Assembly (NCBI GenBank): GCA_905214345.1 | Contig: CAJMLV010000027.1 | Location: 1 to 40,126, forward strand | Source: an uncultured bacterium | Lineage (GTDB): Bacteria; Bacillota; Clostridia; Oscillospirales; Ruminococcaceae | DNA: 40,126 nucleotides | Direction: 5' to 3' | Made by a program: the position numbers and the translations under genes | Shown: positions 17,072 through 25,662 of the stretch, piece by piece | Numbering within the stretch: position 1 is the stretch's first letter | Layout: the number at the start of each line of letters is the position of its first letter | The notes under the pieces: model-generated | The model's input: only the letters and a program-made list of their open reading frames with translations | Told to the model about the DNA's origin: nothing | Database searches by the model: none

Positions 17072-18100
17072 GTGAAACAGACGTTTTTGTGTGCGGCGGT
17101 TCTGGCCGTGCTGGCGGGGGCGGCGCCCTTTTTGTGCCTGGCTTTGCCCTCACCGTCCCGGGCGGGGACAGCGGCAGCGCCTGCCAGTCCCGAAACCGCT
17201 GCAGCATCCGCCGCCGCAACGGCAGACCCCGGCCCCACGGCCACCCAAACGCCGGACCCCGCCCTGACCGACGCCCGTCTGGACCTGCTCCTGTACGACG
17301 AGGCAGCAGGGACGGTGGTCACGGTGAGCCCGGTGGAGTACATGGTGGGCGCCGCCGCCAGCGAGATGCCCCTGACCTGGCCGGACGACGCCCTGATCGC
17401 CCAGATGGTGGCCAGCCACACCTATGCTCTGTACAGCCGGGACCACGGCGGCAGCGATGCCGACGGCTGGCTGCAGGTGAACAGCGCCCTGGCCAGCGGC
17501 TGGACCGACGAAGCCGCCCTGCGTGCCCGCTGGGGGGAGGATTACGAGGAAAACCACGCCCGCCTGACCGCCCTGGCGGAGCAGGCGGCGGATTCGCTGG
17601 TTTTGTATGAGGGGGCCCCCGCCCTCACCGCCTACCATGCCATCAGCAGCGGTTACACCGAAGCCAGCCAGCAGGTCTGGGCGGACGCCCTGCCCTATCT
17701 GTGCGGGGTAGATTCCGCCTGGGACAAGTACAGCGAGGAGTACGAGGTCACCATCCAGTACAGCGACACCCAGTTTGCCGCCGCCCTCACCGCCCTGGGG
17801 CTGACCCTGGAAGGGGACCCGGCGGAGTGGGTGGGTTCCAGCCAATGGGACAAGGCCGGGTATGTGCAGAGCATCCAGCTGGGGGGCATGTCCTTTTCCG
17901 GCACGGCGGTGCGCAGCGCCCTGGACCTGCGCAGCGCCTGCTTTGCCATCGCCTGGCGGGGCGGCCAGTTCGTCATCACCACCCGGGGCTACGGCCACGG
18001 GGTGGGGCTGAGCCAGTACGGCGCCAAAGCCATGGCCGAGGGCGGCGCAGGCTGGCGGCAGATTCTGGAATACTATTTCCCAGGGTGTACGGTGAGCTGA
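17072..18100 (+). CDS. SpoIID/LytB-domain secreted protein
   Basis: A 342-residue protein with an N-terminal signal or anchor helix (MKQTFLCAAVLAVLAGAAPF), an Ala/Pro/Thr-rich linker, then a SpoIID/LytB domain. Signature parts are EYMVGAAASEMPLTWPDDAL, MVASHTYALYSR, AYHAISSGYTE and the C-terminal YGHGVGLSQYGAKAMAEGG. SpoIID is a lytic transglycosylase that, with SpoIIP, degrades peptidoglycan during engulfment in sporulation; relatives also occur outside sporulation. The GTG at 17072 is five bases after GGGAGG. It is followed closely by the aconitase-X operon but has no obvious link to it. It supports a Clostridia origin. Confidence 0.88.
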   Translation: MKQTFLCAAVLAVLAGAAPFLCLALPSPSRAGTAAAPASPETAAASAAATADPGPTATQTPDPALTDARLDLLLYDEAAGTVVTVSPVEYMVGAAASEMPLTWPDDALIAQMVASHTYALYSRDHGGSDADGWLQVNSALASGWTDEAALRARWGEDYEENHARLTALAEQAADSLVLYEGAPALTAYHAISSGYTEASQQVWADALPYLCGVDSAWDKYSEEYEVTIQYSDTQFAAALTALGLTLEGDPAEWVGSSQWDKAGYVQSIQLGGMSFSGTAVRSALDLRSACFAIAWRGGQFVITTRGYGHGVGLSQYGAKAMAEGGAGWRQILEYYFPGCTVS

Positions 18101-18166
18101 CCTCTCCTGCCATTGGCACCGCAAGCGTTCCGCGACGTTTTTGCACCGGCGCGGGGCGCTTTTGCA

Positions 18167-18195
18167 TTGTACCGGCGACCTTTGTGTAGTATACT
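18167..18195 (+). promoter_or_regulatory. promoter of the aconitase-X operon
   Basis: TTGTAC (18167-18172), 17 bases, TATACT (18190-18195), leader of about 50 bases to the ATG. Confidence 0.72.
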
Positions 18196-18251
18196 GGGAA
18201 CACAAGCACCGCCGGGCAATGCACCCCGGCGGAACAAAGGAGGAAGATTTC

Positions 18252-19523
18252 ATGGAGCTTACCCAAGAGCAGCAGGCCCTTCTGGACGGTGCCAAAGGCG
18301 AGACCATGGCCAAGGTGGTCAAGACCCTGGTCATGTACGGTGAATCCTTCGGTGCCCGGCGGATGGTGCCTGTTACCAGCCAGTACGGCCATACGGTCAT
18401 CAGCTTCGGCATCGGCGTCATGAAGCCGGTGTACGAACTGTACGACCAGCTTCTGCAGGCGGGGGCGGTCAGCAAACAGCCCTTCTCCGCCGACCCCCGT
18501 CCGCTGGACAAGAACGTGCCCTCGTCCCTGTTGCAGGACATCGTTTTCAAGTTCATGTACAGCCAGCAGGACCACTACGAGGACCAGCTGCGCAAGCTGG
18601 GCCTGATGAACGATGACGCCTACACCTGCGCCTGTTACCTGCCCCAGGCGGGCAACCTGCCCAAGCGGGGCGAGGTGCTGTCCTGGGCGGAATCCTCGGC
18701 GGTGGTGTACGCCAACAGCGTGCTGGGGGCCCGGTGCAACCGCAACTCCGGCATCATCGAGATGATGGGCTCCATCGCGGGCTTTGTGCCGGAATTCGGC
18801 CTGCTCACCGACGACGGCCGCAAGGCCGACTGGGTGGTGGAACTGCGGACCAGCACCCTGCCCGACGCCCAGCTGCTGGGTTCCGCCGTGGGCATGAAGG
18901 TGCTGGAAAAGGTGCCTTTCGTCCGTGGGTTGGACAAATATCTGGGCACCGAACTGAACGAGGACGCCTGCGCCTACCTGAAGGATTTCGGCGCGGCCTG
19001 TGCCTCCAACGGGTCGGTGGGGCTTTACCACATCGAAAACCTCACCCCCGAAGCGGTGGACATGGGCGAAAGCCTCATCCGCCCCGACGCCCCGGTGTAT
19101 GTGGTGGACGATGCCGAACTGGAACGGGTGAAGAACGGCTATCCCTGCATCTGGAAGGACCTGGACGCCACCCCGAAACTCTGCTTCATGGGCTGCCCCC
19201 ACATGACCCTGAGCCAGCTGAAAAACTGGACCGTCAAGCTGGAAGAAGCCCTGAAAGCGGCGGGCAACACCAAGGTGGTCATCCCCACCGTCTTTACCAG
19301 CGCCCCCGGCGTCATCAAGGAGTTCAACAAGACCGAGTACGCCGCCCGTCTGGCGGCCACCGGCGTGGTGGTCAGCGCCATCTGCCCCCTGATGTACATG
19401 AACAACCCCCTGTCCAAAAAGATGCCGGTGATCACCTCCTCCAACAAGCTGCGCACCTACACCAGTGCCCGGTTCTATTCCGACGCCGAGATCCTGGAAA
19501 AGATCACCAAGGGGGGCAAATAA
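18252..19523 (+). CDS. aconitase X large (catalytic) subunit
   Basis: A 423-residue protein of the AcnX (DUF521) family, an aconitase-superfamily hydro-lyase. It keeps the three cysteines expected for an iron-sulfur site: Cys162 (LGARCNRNSG), Cys315 (FMGCPHMTL) and Cys378 (SAICPLMY). Known AcnX enzymes are cis-3-hydroxy-L-proline dehydratase in bacteria and phosphomevalonate dehydratase in archaea; neither pathway is otherwise visible here. AAGGAGGAAG precedes the ATG. The separate small subunit follows one base downstream, so this is the two-subunit form. Substrate unknown. Confidence 0.92.
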   Translation: MELTQEQQALLDGAKGETMAKVVKTLVMYGESFGARRMVPVTSQYGHTVISFGIGVMKPVYELYDQLLQAGAVSKQPFSADPRPLDKNVPSSLLQDIVFKFMYSQQDHYEDQLRKLGLMNDDAYTCACYLPQAGNLPKRGEVLSWAESSAVVYANSVLGARCNRNSGIIEMMGSIAGFVPEFGLLTDDGRKADWVVELRTSTLPDAQLLGSAVGMKVLEKVPFVRGLDKYLGTELNEDACAYLKDFGAACASNGSVGLYHIENLTPEAVDMGESLIRPDAPVYVVDDAELERVKNGYPCIWKDLDATPKLCFMGCPHMTLSQLKNWTVKLEEALKAAGNTKVVIPTVFTSAPGVIKEFNKTEYAARLAATGVVVSAICPLMYMNNPLSKKMPVITSSNKLRTYTSARFYSDAEILEKITKGGK

Positions 19524-19524
19524 G

Positions 19525-19968
19525 ATGAGCAAGACTTTCAAGGGGCGTGTGGTCACGCCCGGTACCGTCACCGCGCCCGCCCTGGTGTCCCACGGGGGCT
19601 TCAACACCCTGGCCAGCTACCAGATGGCCCTGATGTTCGGCGACAAGCAGGTGAAATGCGGGGACCAGAACAACCCCGACCTGTACAAGAAACCCATGAT
19701 CGGCAAGGCCCTGTGCCTGCCCGAGACCATCGGTTCCACCACCGGCGGCATGGTGCTGTACACCGCCTGCGCCATGGGCAAGCAGCCCGCCTGCCTGCTC
19801 TTCTCCAAGACCATCGACTCCCTGGCGGCTTCCGGCGCTATTCTGGCCGCCAACTGGACCGACGCTTCCATGCCGGTGGTGGACGAGCTGGGGGAGGACT
19901 TCCTCAACTACGTCCAGGACGGCATGACCATCACGGTGGGGCCGGACGGCACCGTCACCGTAGACTGA
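19525..19968 (+). CDS. aconitase X small (swivel) subunit
   Basis: A 147-residue DUF126/AcnX swivel-domain protein that completes the active site with the large subunit. The region LCLPETIGSTTGGMVLY carries the conserved Gly-Ser-Thr of the family, with PDLYKKPMIGKAL and SGAILAANWTD before and after. Its ATG begins one base after the large-subunit stop, and a GGGGGG run inside that gene can act as ribosome site, so synthesis is coupled. A 16-base gap separates it from the flavin reductase gene. Confidence 0.92.
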   Translation: MSKTFKGRVVTPGTVTAPALVSHGGFNTLASYQMALMFGDKQVKCGDQNNPDLYKKPMIGKALCLPETIGSTTGGMVLYTACAMGKQPACLLFSKTIDSLAASGAILAANWTDASMPVVDELGEDFLNYVQDGMTITVGPDGTVTVD

Positions 19969-19984
19969 AACAAAGGAGCCTGAG

Positions 19985-22039
19985 ATGAAACAGGAATACG
20001 AGGTATTGTTTACCCCCTGGAAGATCGGCAACTGCGAGATCAAGAACCGCATCGTGCTGTGTTCCATGGGCGGCACTTCCATCTTCGGATGGATGGAGCC
20101 CAACCATTTTGACAAGGAAGCGGCCAACTTCCTGTTGGAGCGGGCCAAAAACAACGTGGGTCTGATCCTGCCCGGCATTGCCCCCATCCGGGACCCCCTG
20201 GGCGGCCGCTGGCTGTACCAGAACCCGGGCAAGTTCCGCCAGCTCAAGGAATTCATGGATGAATTCCACAAGACCGGGGCCAAGCTGTTCATCCAGCTGA
20301 CCGCGGGCTTCGGCCGGGCCATGGCGGTGAACGACCTGATGGTCAAGATGACCCAGAACAAGGTGCTGGGCACCCTGGGCAAGCCCATCTTTGATATGGA
20401 CTTCATCCTGGCCAGCGCCTCCGCCACCCCCAACCGCTGGGCGGACGGGGTCATGTCCCGTCCCTTCACGGCGGAGGAGATCCACCACATTGTGGAAGCC
20501 TTCGCCCGTACCGCCAAAATGTGCAAGGACGCCGGGGTGGACGGCATCGAAGTCCACGCCGTGCACGAAGGCTATACCCTGGACCAGTTCGCCACCAAGT
20601 ACACCAACCAGCGCACCGACGAGTACGGCGGCAGCCTGGAAAACCGCTACCGCTTCGCCGCCGAGATCGTGCAGGCCATCAAGCGGGATTGCGGCGAGGA
20701 TTTCCCCGTCTCTCTGCGGTACTCGGTGGTGTCCAAGACCAAGGGCTTCCGTCAGGGCGCCCTGCCCGAAGAGACCGACTACATCGAAGTGGGCCGGGAT
20801 ATGGAAGAATCCGAGAAGGCCGCCCGGTTCCTGCAGGAAGCGGGCTACGACATGCTCAACTGCGACAACGGCACCTACGATGCCTGGTACTGGGCCCATC
20901 CGCCGGCCTATATGCCCAAGAACTGCAACCTGGACTATGTGGCCCACATCAAGAAGTTTGTGGACATCCCGGTGGTCTGCGCAGGCCGCATGACCCCGGC
21001 GGACGGTGCCGAAGCGGTGCGCCAGGGCAAGATCGACGCCGTGGGCGTGGCCCGTCAGTTCCTGGTGGACCCGGCCTGGGTCACCAAGATGATGGAGGAC
21101 CGGGAAGAGGACATCAAGCCCTGCATCTGCTGCCACAATGCCTGCTTCACCATGGCACGGCATGAGGGTTCCCCCAACGACCAGGACCTGATGGACGCCA
21201 TCCACATGGCACGCTGCGCCCTGAACCCCGAGACCATGCAGACACGCAAATACCATCTGGAAAAGACCAAACATCCCAAGAAGATCGCGGTCATCGGCGG
21301 CGGTATCGGCGGTATGGAATCCGCCCTGGTGCTGGCGGCCCGGGGCCATACCGTGGACCTGTACGAAAAGACCGACCGCCTGGGCGGCGTCTTCATCGCG
21401 GCAGCAGCGCCTTCTTATAAGGAGAAGGACCGGGAACTCATCGAGTGGTACCGCCGCAAGATCGCCCAGTCCCCGGTCACTGTTCACATGAACACCGAGA
21501 TCAAGAGCGTGGACGAACTGCAGGCCGACGAGATCATCGTGGCCACCGGTTCTGTGGCCAAAAAGCCCCCCATCCCCGGCGTGGAACACGCCATCGAAGC
21601 GGTGGACTTCCTCAACGGCCATGAGGTGGGTGAGCGTGTGGTCATTGTGGGCGGCGGTCTCACCGGTTGCGAGATCGCCTATGAGCTGCTGCTGGACGGC
21701 AAGAAGCCCGCGGTGGTGGAGATGCAGAACGACCTCATCACCGCCCGTGGCGTCTGCCTGGCCAACTCTTCCTTCCTGCGGGAGACTCTGGCCCTGCACA
21801 AGACCCCCGTTTACCTGGAAACCGCCGTGCAGGCTATCCGCCCCGACGGCGTGACCCTGAAGGACAAGACCGGCAAGACCTTTGATGTGCCCTGCGATAC
21901 GGTCATCCTCTCGGTGGGCTACACCCCCAAACCCCTGGCACCCAAGTCCCGCCACGTCCACATTGTGGGCGACGCGGACAAGGTAGGCAACCTGCGCACC
22001 GTCATCTGGCGCGCCTGGGATGTCTGCATGAAGCTGTAA
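19985..22039 (+). CDS. Old-Yellow-Enzyme/FAD-dependent reductase (2-enoate type)
   Basis: A 684-residue enzyme with the layout of 2,4-dienoyl-CoA reductase and 2-enoate reductase: an FMN TIM-barrel (about 1-370), a 4Fe-4S cluster site (Cys380, Cys383, Cys387 in PCICCHNACF and Cys411 in ARCALNP) and a two-dinucleotide FAD/NAD(P)H module (VIGGGIGGMESALVLAARGH; VIVGGGLTGCEIAYELL). Such enzymes reduce activated C=C bonds. The operon pairs a predicted hydro-lyase with a C=C reductase, which would make a dehydrate-then-reduce sequence on a carboxylic acid; this is inference. The ATG follows AAAGGAG. Confidence 0.9.
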   Translation: MKQEYEVLFTPWKIGNCEIKNRIVLCSMGGTSIFGWMEPNHFDKEAANFLLERAKNNVGLILPGIAPIRDPLGGRWLYQNPGKFRQLKEFMDEFHKTGAKLFIQLTAGFGRAMAVNDLMVKMTQNKVLGTLGKPIFDMDFILASASATPNRWADGVMSRPFTAEEIHHIVEAFARTAKMCKDAGVDGIEVHAVHEGYTLDQFATKYTNQRTDEYGGSLENRYRFAAEIVQAIKRDCGEDFPVSLRYSVVSKTKGFRQGALPEETDYIEVGRDMEESEKAARFLQEAGYDMLNCDNGTYDAWYWAHPPAYMPKNCNLDYVAHIKKFVDIPVVCAGRMTPADGAEAVRQGKIDAVGVARQFLVDPAWVTKMMEDREEDIKPCICCHNACFTMARHEGSPNDQDLMDAIHMARCALNPETMQTRKYHLEKTKHPKKIAVIGGGIGGMESALVLAARGHTVDLYEKTDRLGGVFIAAAAPSYKEKDRELIEWYRRKIAQSPVTVHMNTEIKSVDELQADEIIVATGSVAKKPPIPGVEHAIEAVDFLNGHEVGERVVIVGGGLTGCEIAYELLLDGKKPAVVEMQNDLITARGVCLANSSFLRETLALHKTPVYLETAVQAIRPDGVTLKDKTGKTFDVPCDTVILSVGYTPKPLAPKSRHVHIVGDADKVGNLRTVIWRAWDVCMKL

Positions 22040-22114
22040 AACTTCAAAAAATCGGCAGGCTGAGAATTTCTGGACAAATAAGCAAGTGGCGATTATTGAA
22101 CGGCAAAGGTACTT

Positions 22115-22348
22115 GTGGTAAAACATAGCCTACGATATGCCATTGCGTGGCAGCAGATCATTAAGGCTCTTCCGCTGACACTGGCCTTTGCCAACAAGGC
22201 AATGACTGTGGTATGGGGGATTGTCTGGGGTGTGTTGATTTTCCAAGAGTCTGTTACACCCGGTAAATTGCTGGGGGCGGCTCTGATCATAGCCGGGATC
22301 ATTCTCTTTTCTGCATCTGACAAAGAAACGGAGAATCAAGATGGGTGA
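22115..22348 (+). pseudogene. N-terminally truncated SMR/EamA-type transporter
   Basis: A 77-residue frame whose sequence (ALPLTLAFANKAMTVVWGIV, then LIFQESVTPGKLLGAALIIAGIILF) matches the last half of a small-multidrug-resistance type protein: the end of helix 2, helix 3 and helix 4. The first helix and a half are missing, and the frame is closed by TGA at 22097, so the gene looks cut at its 5' end. GTG 22115 has no good ribosome site. It overlaps the next SMR gene by 8 bases, as in two-gene SMR pairs, so it was probably half of a heterodimeric flippase. Base composition is more AT-rich than the preceding operon. Confidence 0.6.
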
Positions 22349-22691
22349 GATGTTTCCGTATATTCTGATATTTCTGGCAAGTGTCTTTATGTCTTCCGTT
22401 TCGCAGGTAATGCTGAAAAAGGCGGCACAGAAAAGTTATGATTCCCATATCAAGGAATATCTCAATCCTTTGGTGATCAGTGCGTATCTGATTTTTGTGG
22501 GGACAACTCTGGTTGGTGTGCTGGCCTATAAGGTGATTCCGCTCAGCATGGGCCCGGTGCTGGAAGCATCCAGCTATCTGTATGTGACCTTTTTTGGCGT
22601 CAAGCTGTTCGGAGAAAAGGTCAACGGTAAAAAAATAGCCGCGTTGTTCCTGATCGTGGCCGGTATCGTCGTGTACGCGGTCCTGGGATAA
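22341..22691 (+). CDS. SMR-family membrane protein (flippase-like)
   Basis: A complete 116-residue four-helix protein: helix 1 about 5-25, helix 2 about 45-65, helix 3 about 70-90 and helix 4 about 97-114 (ALFLIVAGIVVYAVLG). It contains the conserved SQVMLKKAA start of helix 1 and the E after helix 3 (LFGEKVNGKK). Small SMR/EamA proteins of this kind export drugs or flip polyprenyl-phosphate sugars as pairs (compare ArnE/ArnF). Pairing with the truncated upstream frame suggests a broken pair. A role with the polyprenyl-type glycosyltransferase at 5772 is possible but distant. Confidence 0.8.
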   Translation: MGEMFPYILIFLASVFMSSVSQVMLKKAAQKSYDSHIKEYLNPLVISAYLIFVGTTLVGVLAYKVIPLSMGPVLEASSYLYVTFFGVKLFGEKVNGKKIAALFLIVAGIVVYAVLG

Positions 22692-22759
22692 CAGGCGGTA
22701 CTGATTGCGGGATTTTTGCTGTTCAGAAGTATTCTTTGGGCTGAATATCCCAAACAAAG

Positions 22760-22823
22760 AAAAGCCTTCCATTGCTTTTTCTGCGGCTGGATGAAGCGCA
22801 GGAAAGTGATGGAAGGCTTTTTT
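22760..22823 (+). terminator. long-stem terminator after the SMR gene
   Basis: AAAAGCCTTCCAT (22760-22772) with ATGGAAGGCTTTT (22809-22821) and a further inner CTGCG/CGCAG stem, followed by T residues. Confidence 0.8.
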
Positions 22824-22847
22824 GATTTGAGAAACAGATAAAAAGAA

Positions 22848-22876
22848 AAACGGGAAGACAATCGCCTTCCCGCTTT
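22848..22876. terminator. second small hairpin, possible terminator
   Basis: CGGGAAG (22851-22857) with CTTCCCG (22866-22872), A-rich before and TTT shortly after. Confidence 0.45.
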
Positions 22877-23063
22877 GTTGTATAACGATAACCACTCGCT
22901 AGATGAGCAGTTGGCGATGGGAAATATCTAAAAAGCTCGTTTACGGGCAGCAAGTAATAGTCCTTCGCGGTTGGCAGACCCTACCAACGCGACGTGACGC
23001 GTGCGCTAGAATTCTAAGGCTTTACCCGTCTATATTCCCCGGCTTTACCGGGGAATATTTATT
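22877..23063 (+). other. structured intergenic element of unknown type
   Basis: About 180 bases without a credible gene, flanked by hairpins. It contains a stem CGC(G)GTTGG/CCAACGCG (about 22957-22984), a TAGAATTCTA palindrome near 23008, and ends in a perfect 11-bp terminator stem with TTATTGTT after it (23032-23063). It could be a small RNA read to the right, or the remnant end of a transposable element. I see no tRNA, rRNA or known riboswitch core. Confidence 0.35.
23032..23063 (+). terminator. strong rho-independent terminator
   Basis: ATATTCCCCGG (23032-23042), loop CTTTA, CCGGGGAATAT (23048-23058), then TTATT. Confidence 0.8.
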
Positions 23064-23158
23064 GTTCAAAAGATAAATGAGCGTTTTGTGGTGAGAGATG
23101 ATTGCGTTACAAGAGAAAACTTCGTGTGGTACAGCACAACGAAAAAGAAGCTGTGTTA

Positions 23159-24952
23159 TCAGGCGGCGGCCTGCGTAAATTTATACACCGAAGCAACATT
23201 GGAAAATGTTTCCATCACCTGGCAGGTTACATTGGCGTCTACGTGTTCCTGCAGATAGACCAGCCAGATGTCGGCAGAAAAACCGATATAGAAAACATCT
23301 TCCTGCCGGGCGAGAGCCTGCAAAAGCCGGTCGGGGTCCTGGATACCCGCATCCTGCATCTGTTCGTACTGGCGCGGGCTGAAGGTTTCGCCGCTGCCGC
23401 TCTTGATCACGTTCCGCAGGCTGTCGGTGGGCGTGATAGAGAGCAGAGGACCGCTGCTGAAATAGGCGGTATTGTACAAGCCGCTGTCCAGGATGAAGAA
23501 TTGGTCCGAATGGGCGCTGGTATACTGTGCGATCTCATTCGGAGCGGAAACGGATGGCTGCTTGGCAAAAGTCTGGACCTGAAAGGCCGCCAACAGGCAG
23601 AATGCCAAGGCGGATACAAGGGGAGCGGCGGTTTGACGCCGGGCCGGGCGTTCACGATCGCGGAGCAGGAGCAGAGACTGAAGTGCGCATCCTATACAAA
23701 GGGGGACCATCACGCGATCCACCAACCGTTCACGAGCCAGCAGGATCAAAATGAGACCCGCATAAGCGGCATAGGAAAGAAGCGCCGGACCGCAGCTCTT
23801 GCGCTTTGTCAGGACACCGCAGACCAGACTGGCCGCAAGGGGGAGTGCAAGGGCCAACAGGTGCTTATAGCCGGTAAGCTGCTGCAGGATACCGTTCAGA
23901 TCGATAAAGGGCACATAAGCCGCTTTCATGATATCGGAAATCTCGGTCAGTGTCTGGACGGAAAAGACGGATCTGTCGGCAAAAGCCCAGCTCAGGACCA
24001 TGCTGTAATCATTCCGGCTGATCCCGATTTCATCCAGAGCGGAGGCGATCTGTTCATAAGGTACATATGGAATGTCCACGACCCCGGCGCGGGCACGGGT
24101 GTAAGCCCGGAAGTCCGACCATCCGGTACAGGCTTCAATACAGGTTTCCGCCCCAAGTAAAAGCAGGCAAAGGAAAAATACAATCAGGAAAGAATCGTAA
24201 AACCGGAGAAAAGCAGCATCCCCGAACCTCTTGAGCCAGTGCCGGGCAAACAGGCAGAGAATCAGAAGCAGAAAAGTGGGGAACAAGGCGGAACTGTTGC
24301 AGAGCAGCAGAAGGCCTCCGGTAAGCAGTGCTCCCGACGCACCGTACAAAATCCAACGGCGCACCGAGCCGGTCGTCATCAACAGAAAGATCAGCACAGG
24401 ACCGGCAAAAAGGAACAGGGCGGAAGGCAGGGTGCTGGAACGGATGGCGTACCCCCAGACAAGCAGCGCGACCCCAGAACAAAGGTGGAATGTTCCCGCT
24501 GCCCGACGCAGGGCTGCGTCCATGAGCAGGGCGGTACCGGTGATGACCGATATATAGGAAGCGACGGTGAAGGTGGTGTAAGACATAGCGACTGCGGCGC
24601 AGCACAGAACCACCAGGGCGCCGGGCAAACCGGCGTGCCGTCTGGCAGCCAGAACCAGCCAGACGGCAAAACACGCACCCATGGTGCAGACAAGAAAGAT
24701 GCCGTACCAGTTCAAAGCCGGTGCAAGCCGGTAAAAAGGCTGCAGCACAGCCCCGAAAACCGGGTTGGGGTACAGGAGCTGCCACCGGTCGCCGCCCAAA
24801 GAGCCGTTGGCGATATAGCTGAGCATGATATCATCCGGCTCGGAGAAAGGAACTCGCAGAAGAGCGAAAAGGGCAAGATACAGGGCGGTAAACAGAACGA
24901 TTCCGCAGGCCGACCCGCGGCGGGAAGAAAACAGGGTGCGTACGGACTGCAT
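23159..24952 (-). CDS. polytopic membrane protein, GT-C-like
   Basis: A 597-residue protein with about eleven membrane helices and an extracytoplasmic C-terminal part. After the first helix it has PFSEPDDIMLSYIANGSLGG and later YPNPVFG and LNWYGIF; an acidic pair after helix 1 is the usual catalytic position in GT-C glycosyltransferases that use polyprenyl-linked sugars. The family name is not certain. The ATG complementary to 24950-24952 follows GAGGT; the open frame to 25105 runs through a tRNA gene and is not used. Downstream of the tRNA terminator it probably has its own promoter. Confidence 0.72.
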   Translation of the reverse strand: MQSVRTLFSSRRGSACGIVLFTALYLALFALLRVPFSEPDDIMLSYIANGSLGGDRWQLLYPNPVFGAVLQPFYRLAPALNWYGIFLVCTMGACFAVWLVLAARRHAGLPGALVVLCCAAVAMSYTTFTVASYISVITGTALLMDAALRRAAGTFHLCSGVALLVWGYAIRSSTLPSALFLFAGPVLIFLLMTTGSVRRWILYGASGALLTGGLLLLCNSSALFPTFLLLILCLFARHWLKRFGDAAFLRFYDSFLIVFFLCLLLLGAETCIEACTGWSDFRAYTRARAGVVDIPYVPYEQIASALDEIGISRNDYSMVLSWAFADRSVFSVQTLTEISDIMKAAYVPFIDLNGILQQLTGYKHLLALALPLAASLVCGVLTKRKSCGPALLSYAAYAGLILILLARERLVDRVMVPLCIGCALQSLLLLRDRERPARRQTAAPLVSALAFCLLAAFQVQTFAKQPSVSAPNEIAQYTSAHSDQFFILDSGLYNTAYFSSGPLLSITPTDSLRNVIKSGSGETFSPRQYEQMQDAGIQDPDRLLQALARQEDVFYIGFSADIWLVYLQEHVDANVTCQVMETFSNVASVYKFTQAAA

Positions 24953-25033
24953 GGCAGATACCTCATATTTGGGAGAAAGGGCCGGGACAGATGGAATATA
25001 CTTTTTGTATGGATTCCATGAGACAAAAAACAA

Positions 25034-25069
25034 GAATAAAAAAACCGGCAAAGCGTTTGCTTTACCGGT
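25034..25069 (-). terminator. terminator of the tRNA-Asn gene
   Basis: On the minus strand ACCGGTAAAGC and GCTTTGCCGGT pair over 11 positions (one G-T) with a 4-base loop, followed by TTTTTTATTC. Confidence 0.9.
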
Positions 25070-25072
25070 CGT

Positions 25073-25149
25073 TGGCTGCCCCAGTCCGACTTGAACGGAC
25101 GACACCCTGATTAACAGTCAGGTGCTCTAACCGACTGAGCTATGGGGCA
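25073..25149 (-). tRNA. tRNA-Asn (anticodon GTT)
   Basis: A complete 77-base tRNA on the minus strand. The acceptor stem TGCCCCA pairs with TGGGGCA, discriminator G, encoded CCA. The D-arm is AGCTCAGTCGGTTAGAGC, the anticodon loop CTGTTAA carries GTT for asparagine codons AAC and AAU, and the T-arm is CCGTTCAAGTCGG. It has its own promoter (25171-25199) and terminator (25034-25069). Confidence 0.97.
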
Positions 25150-25170
25150 ATATTTGAATCAGCGTTGTTA

Positions 25171-25199
25171 AGTATACAGCGGGAAGCTGGATTTGTCAA
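25171..25199 (-). promoter_or_regulatory. promoter of tRNA-Asn
   Basis: On the minus strand TTGACA, 17 bases, TATACT, ending about 22 bases before the mature 5' end. It is close to the consensus. Confidence 0.9.
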
Positions 25200-25662
25200 G
25201 CATTATTTTCAAAAAAATCAAAACTTTTTTCCGGGCGGGAAAAGTCCCCGCAAGTTCAAAAAAGTTTTTGCCGCCCGACAGGCTTTTGCAACTTTTGCGG
25301 TCCCGGGCAGCTATACTCATCATGCGGGGCGAAACCCGCACAGGCCGCGCCCGGCAGGGCGGCGGCCGCAGACCTGGCGGCAGCGGAAAAATGAAAATTC
25401 CCGGTGCCGGCCCGGAACAAACGGTTACATATGCCCGTGCGGCGGGCGGCCGGAACAGAACAGCGCACACATGCCCCGCGCTTTGCGCAGGGGGCCGGTA
25501 CCTGACGAACAGGAAAGCGCCTTCTGGTTCTGGCCGGGCCGCCCCGGCACTGCGCAAAGCGCCCTTACGCCGTTGTGAGACCGGGACAGGCCTGCCCCGG
25601 ACAGACCATTTTCTCCGCGTTGTTCCAAAAACGCGGTTCCACCAACGGGAGGGGTGTACAAG
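25200..25662 (+). other. long structured leader, no credible gene
   Basis: About 460 bases between the tRNA promoter and the next ribosome site. Open frames here are GC-rich shadows without a ribosome site. A TATACT box (25312-25317) could be a -10, giving a leader of about 340 bases. Inside it lie a local hairpin CCCC-GCGC-TTT-GCGC-A-GGGG (25474-25493) and a perfect 13-bp inverted repeat GCGCTTTGCGCAG (25478-25490) / CTGCGCAAAGCGC (25550-25562), so two mutually exclusive folds are possible. Confidence 0.4.

Noticed and set aside
19955..22126. A 723-codon minus-strand frame opposite the flavin reductase gene
   Set aside because: Same GC-rich antisense effect; the plus-strand gene has clear FMN, iron-sulfur and FAD motifs.
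22723..22953. A 76-codon minus-strand frame over the hairpins after the SMR gene
   Set aside because: It runs through two terminator hairpins, lacks a ribosome site and shows no family likeness.
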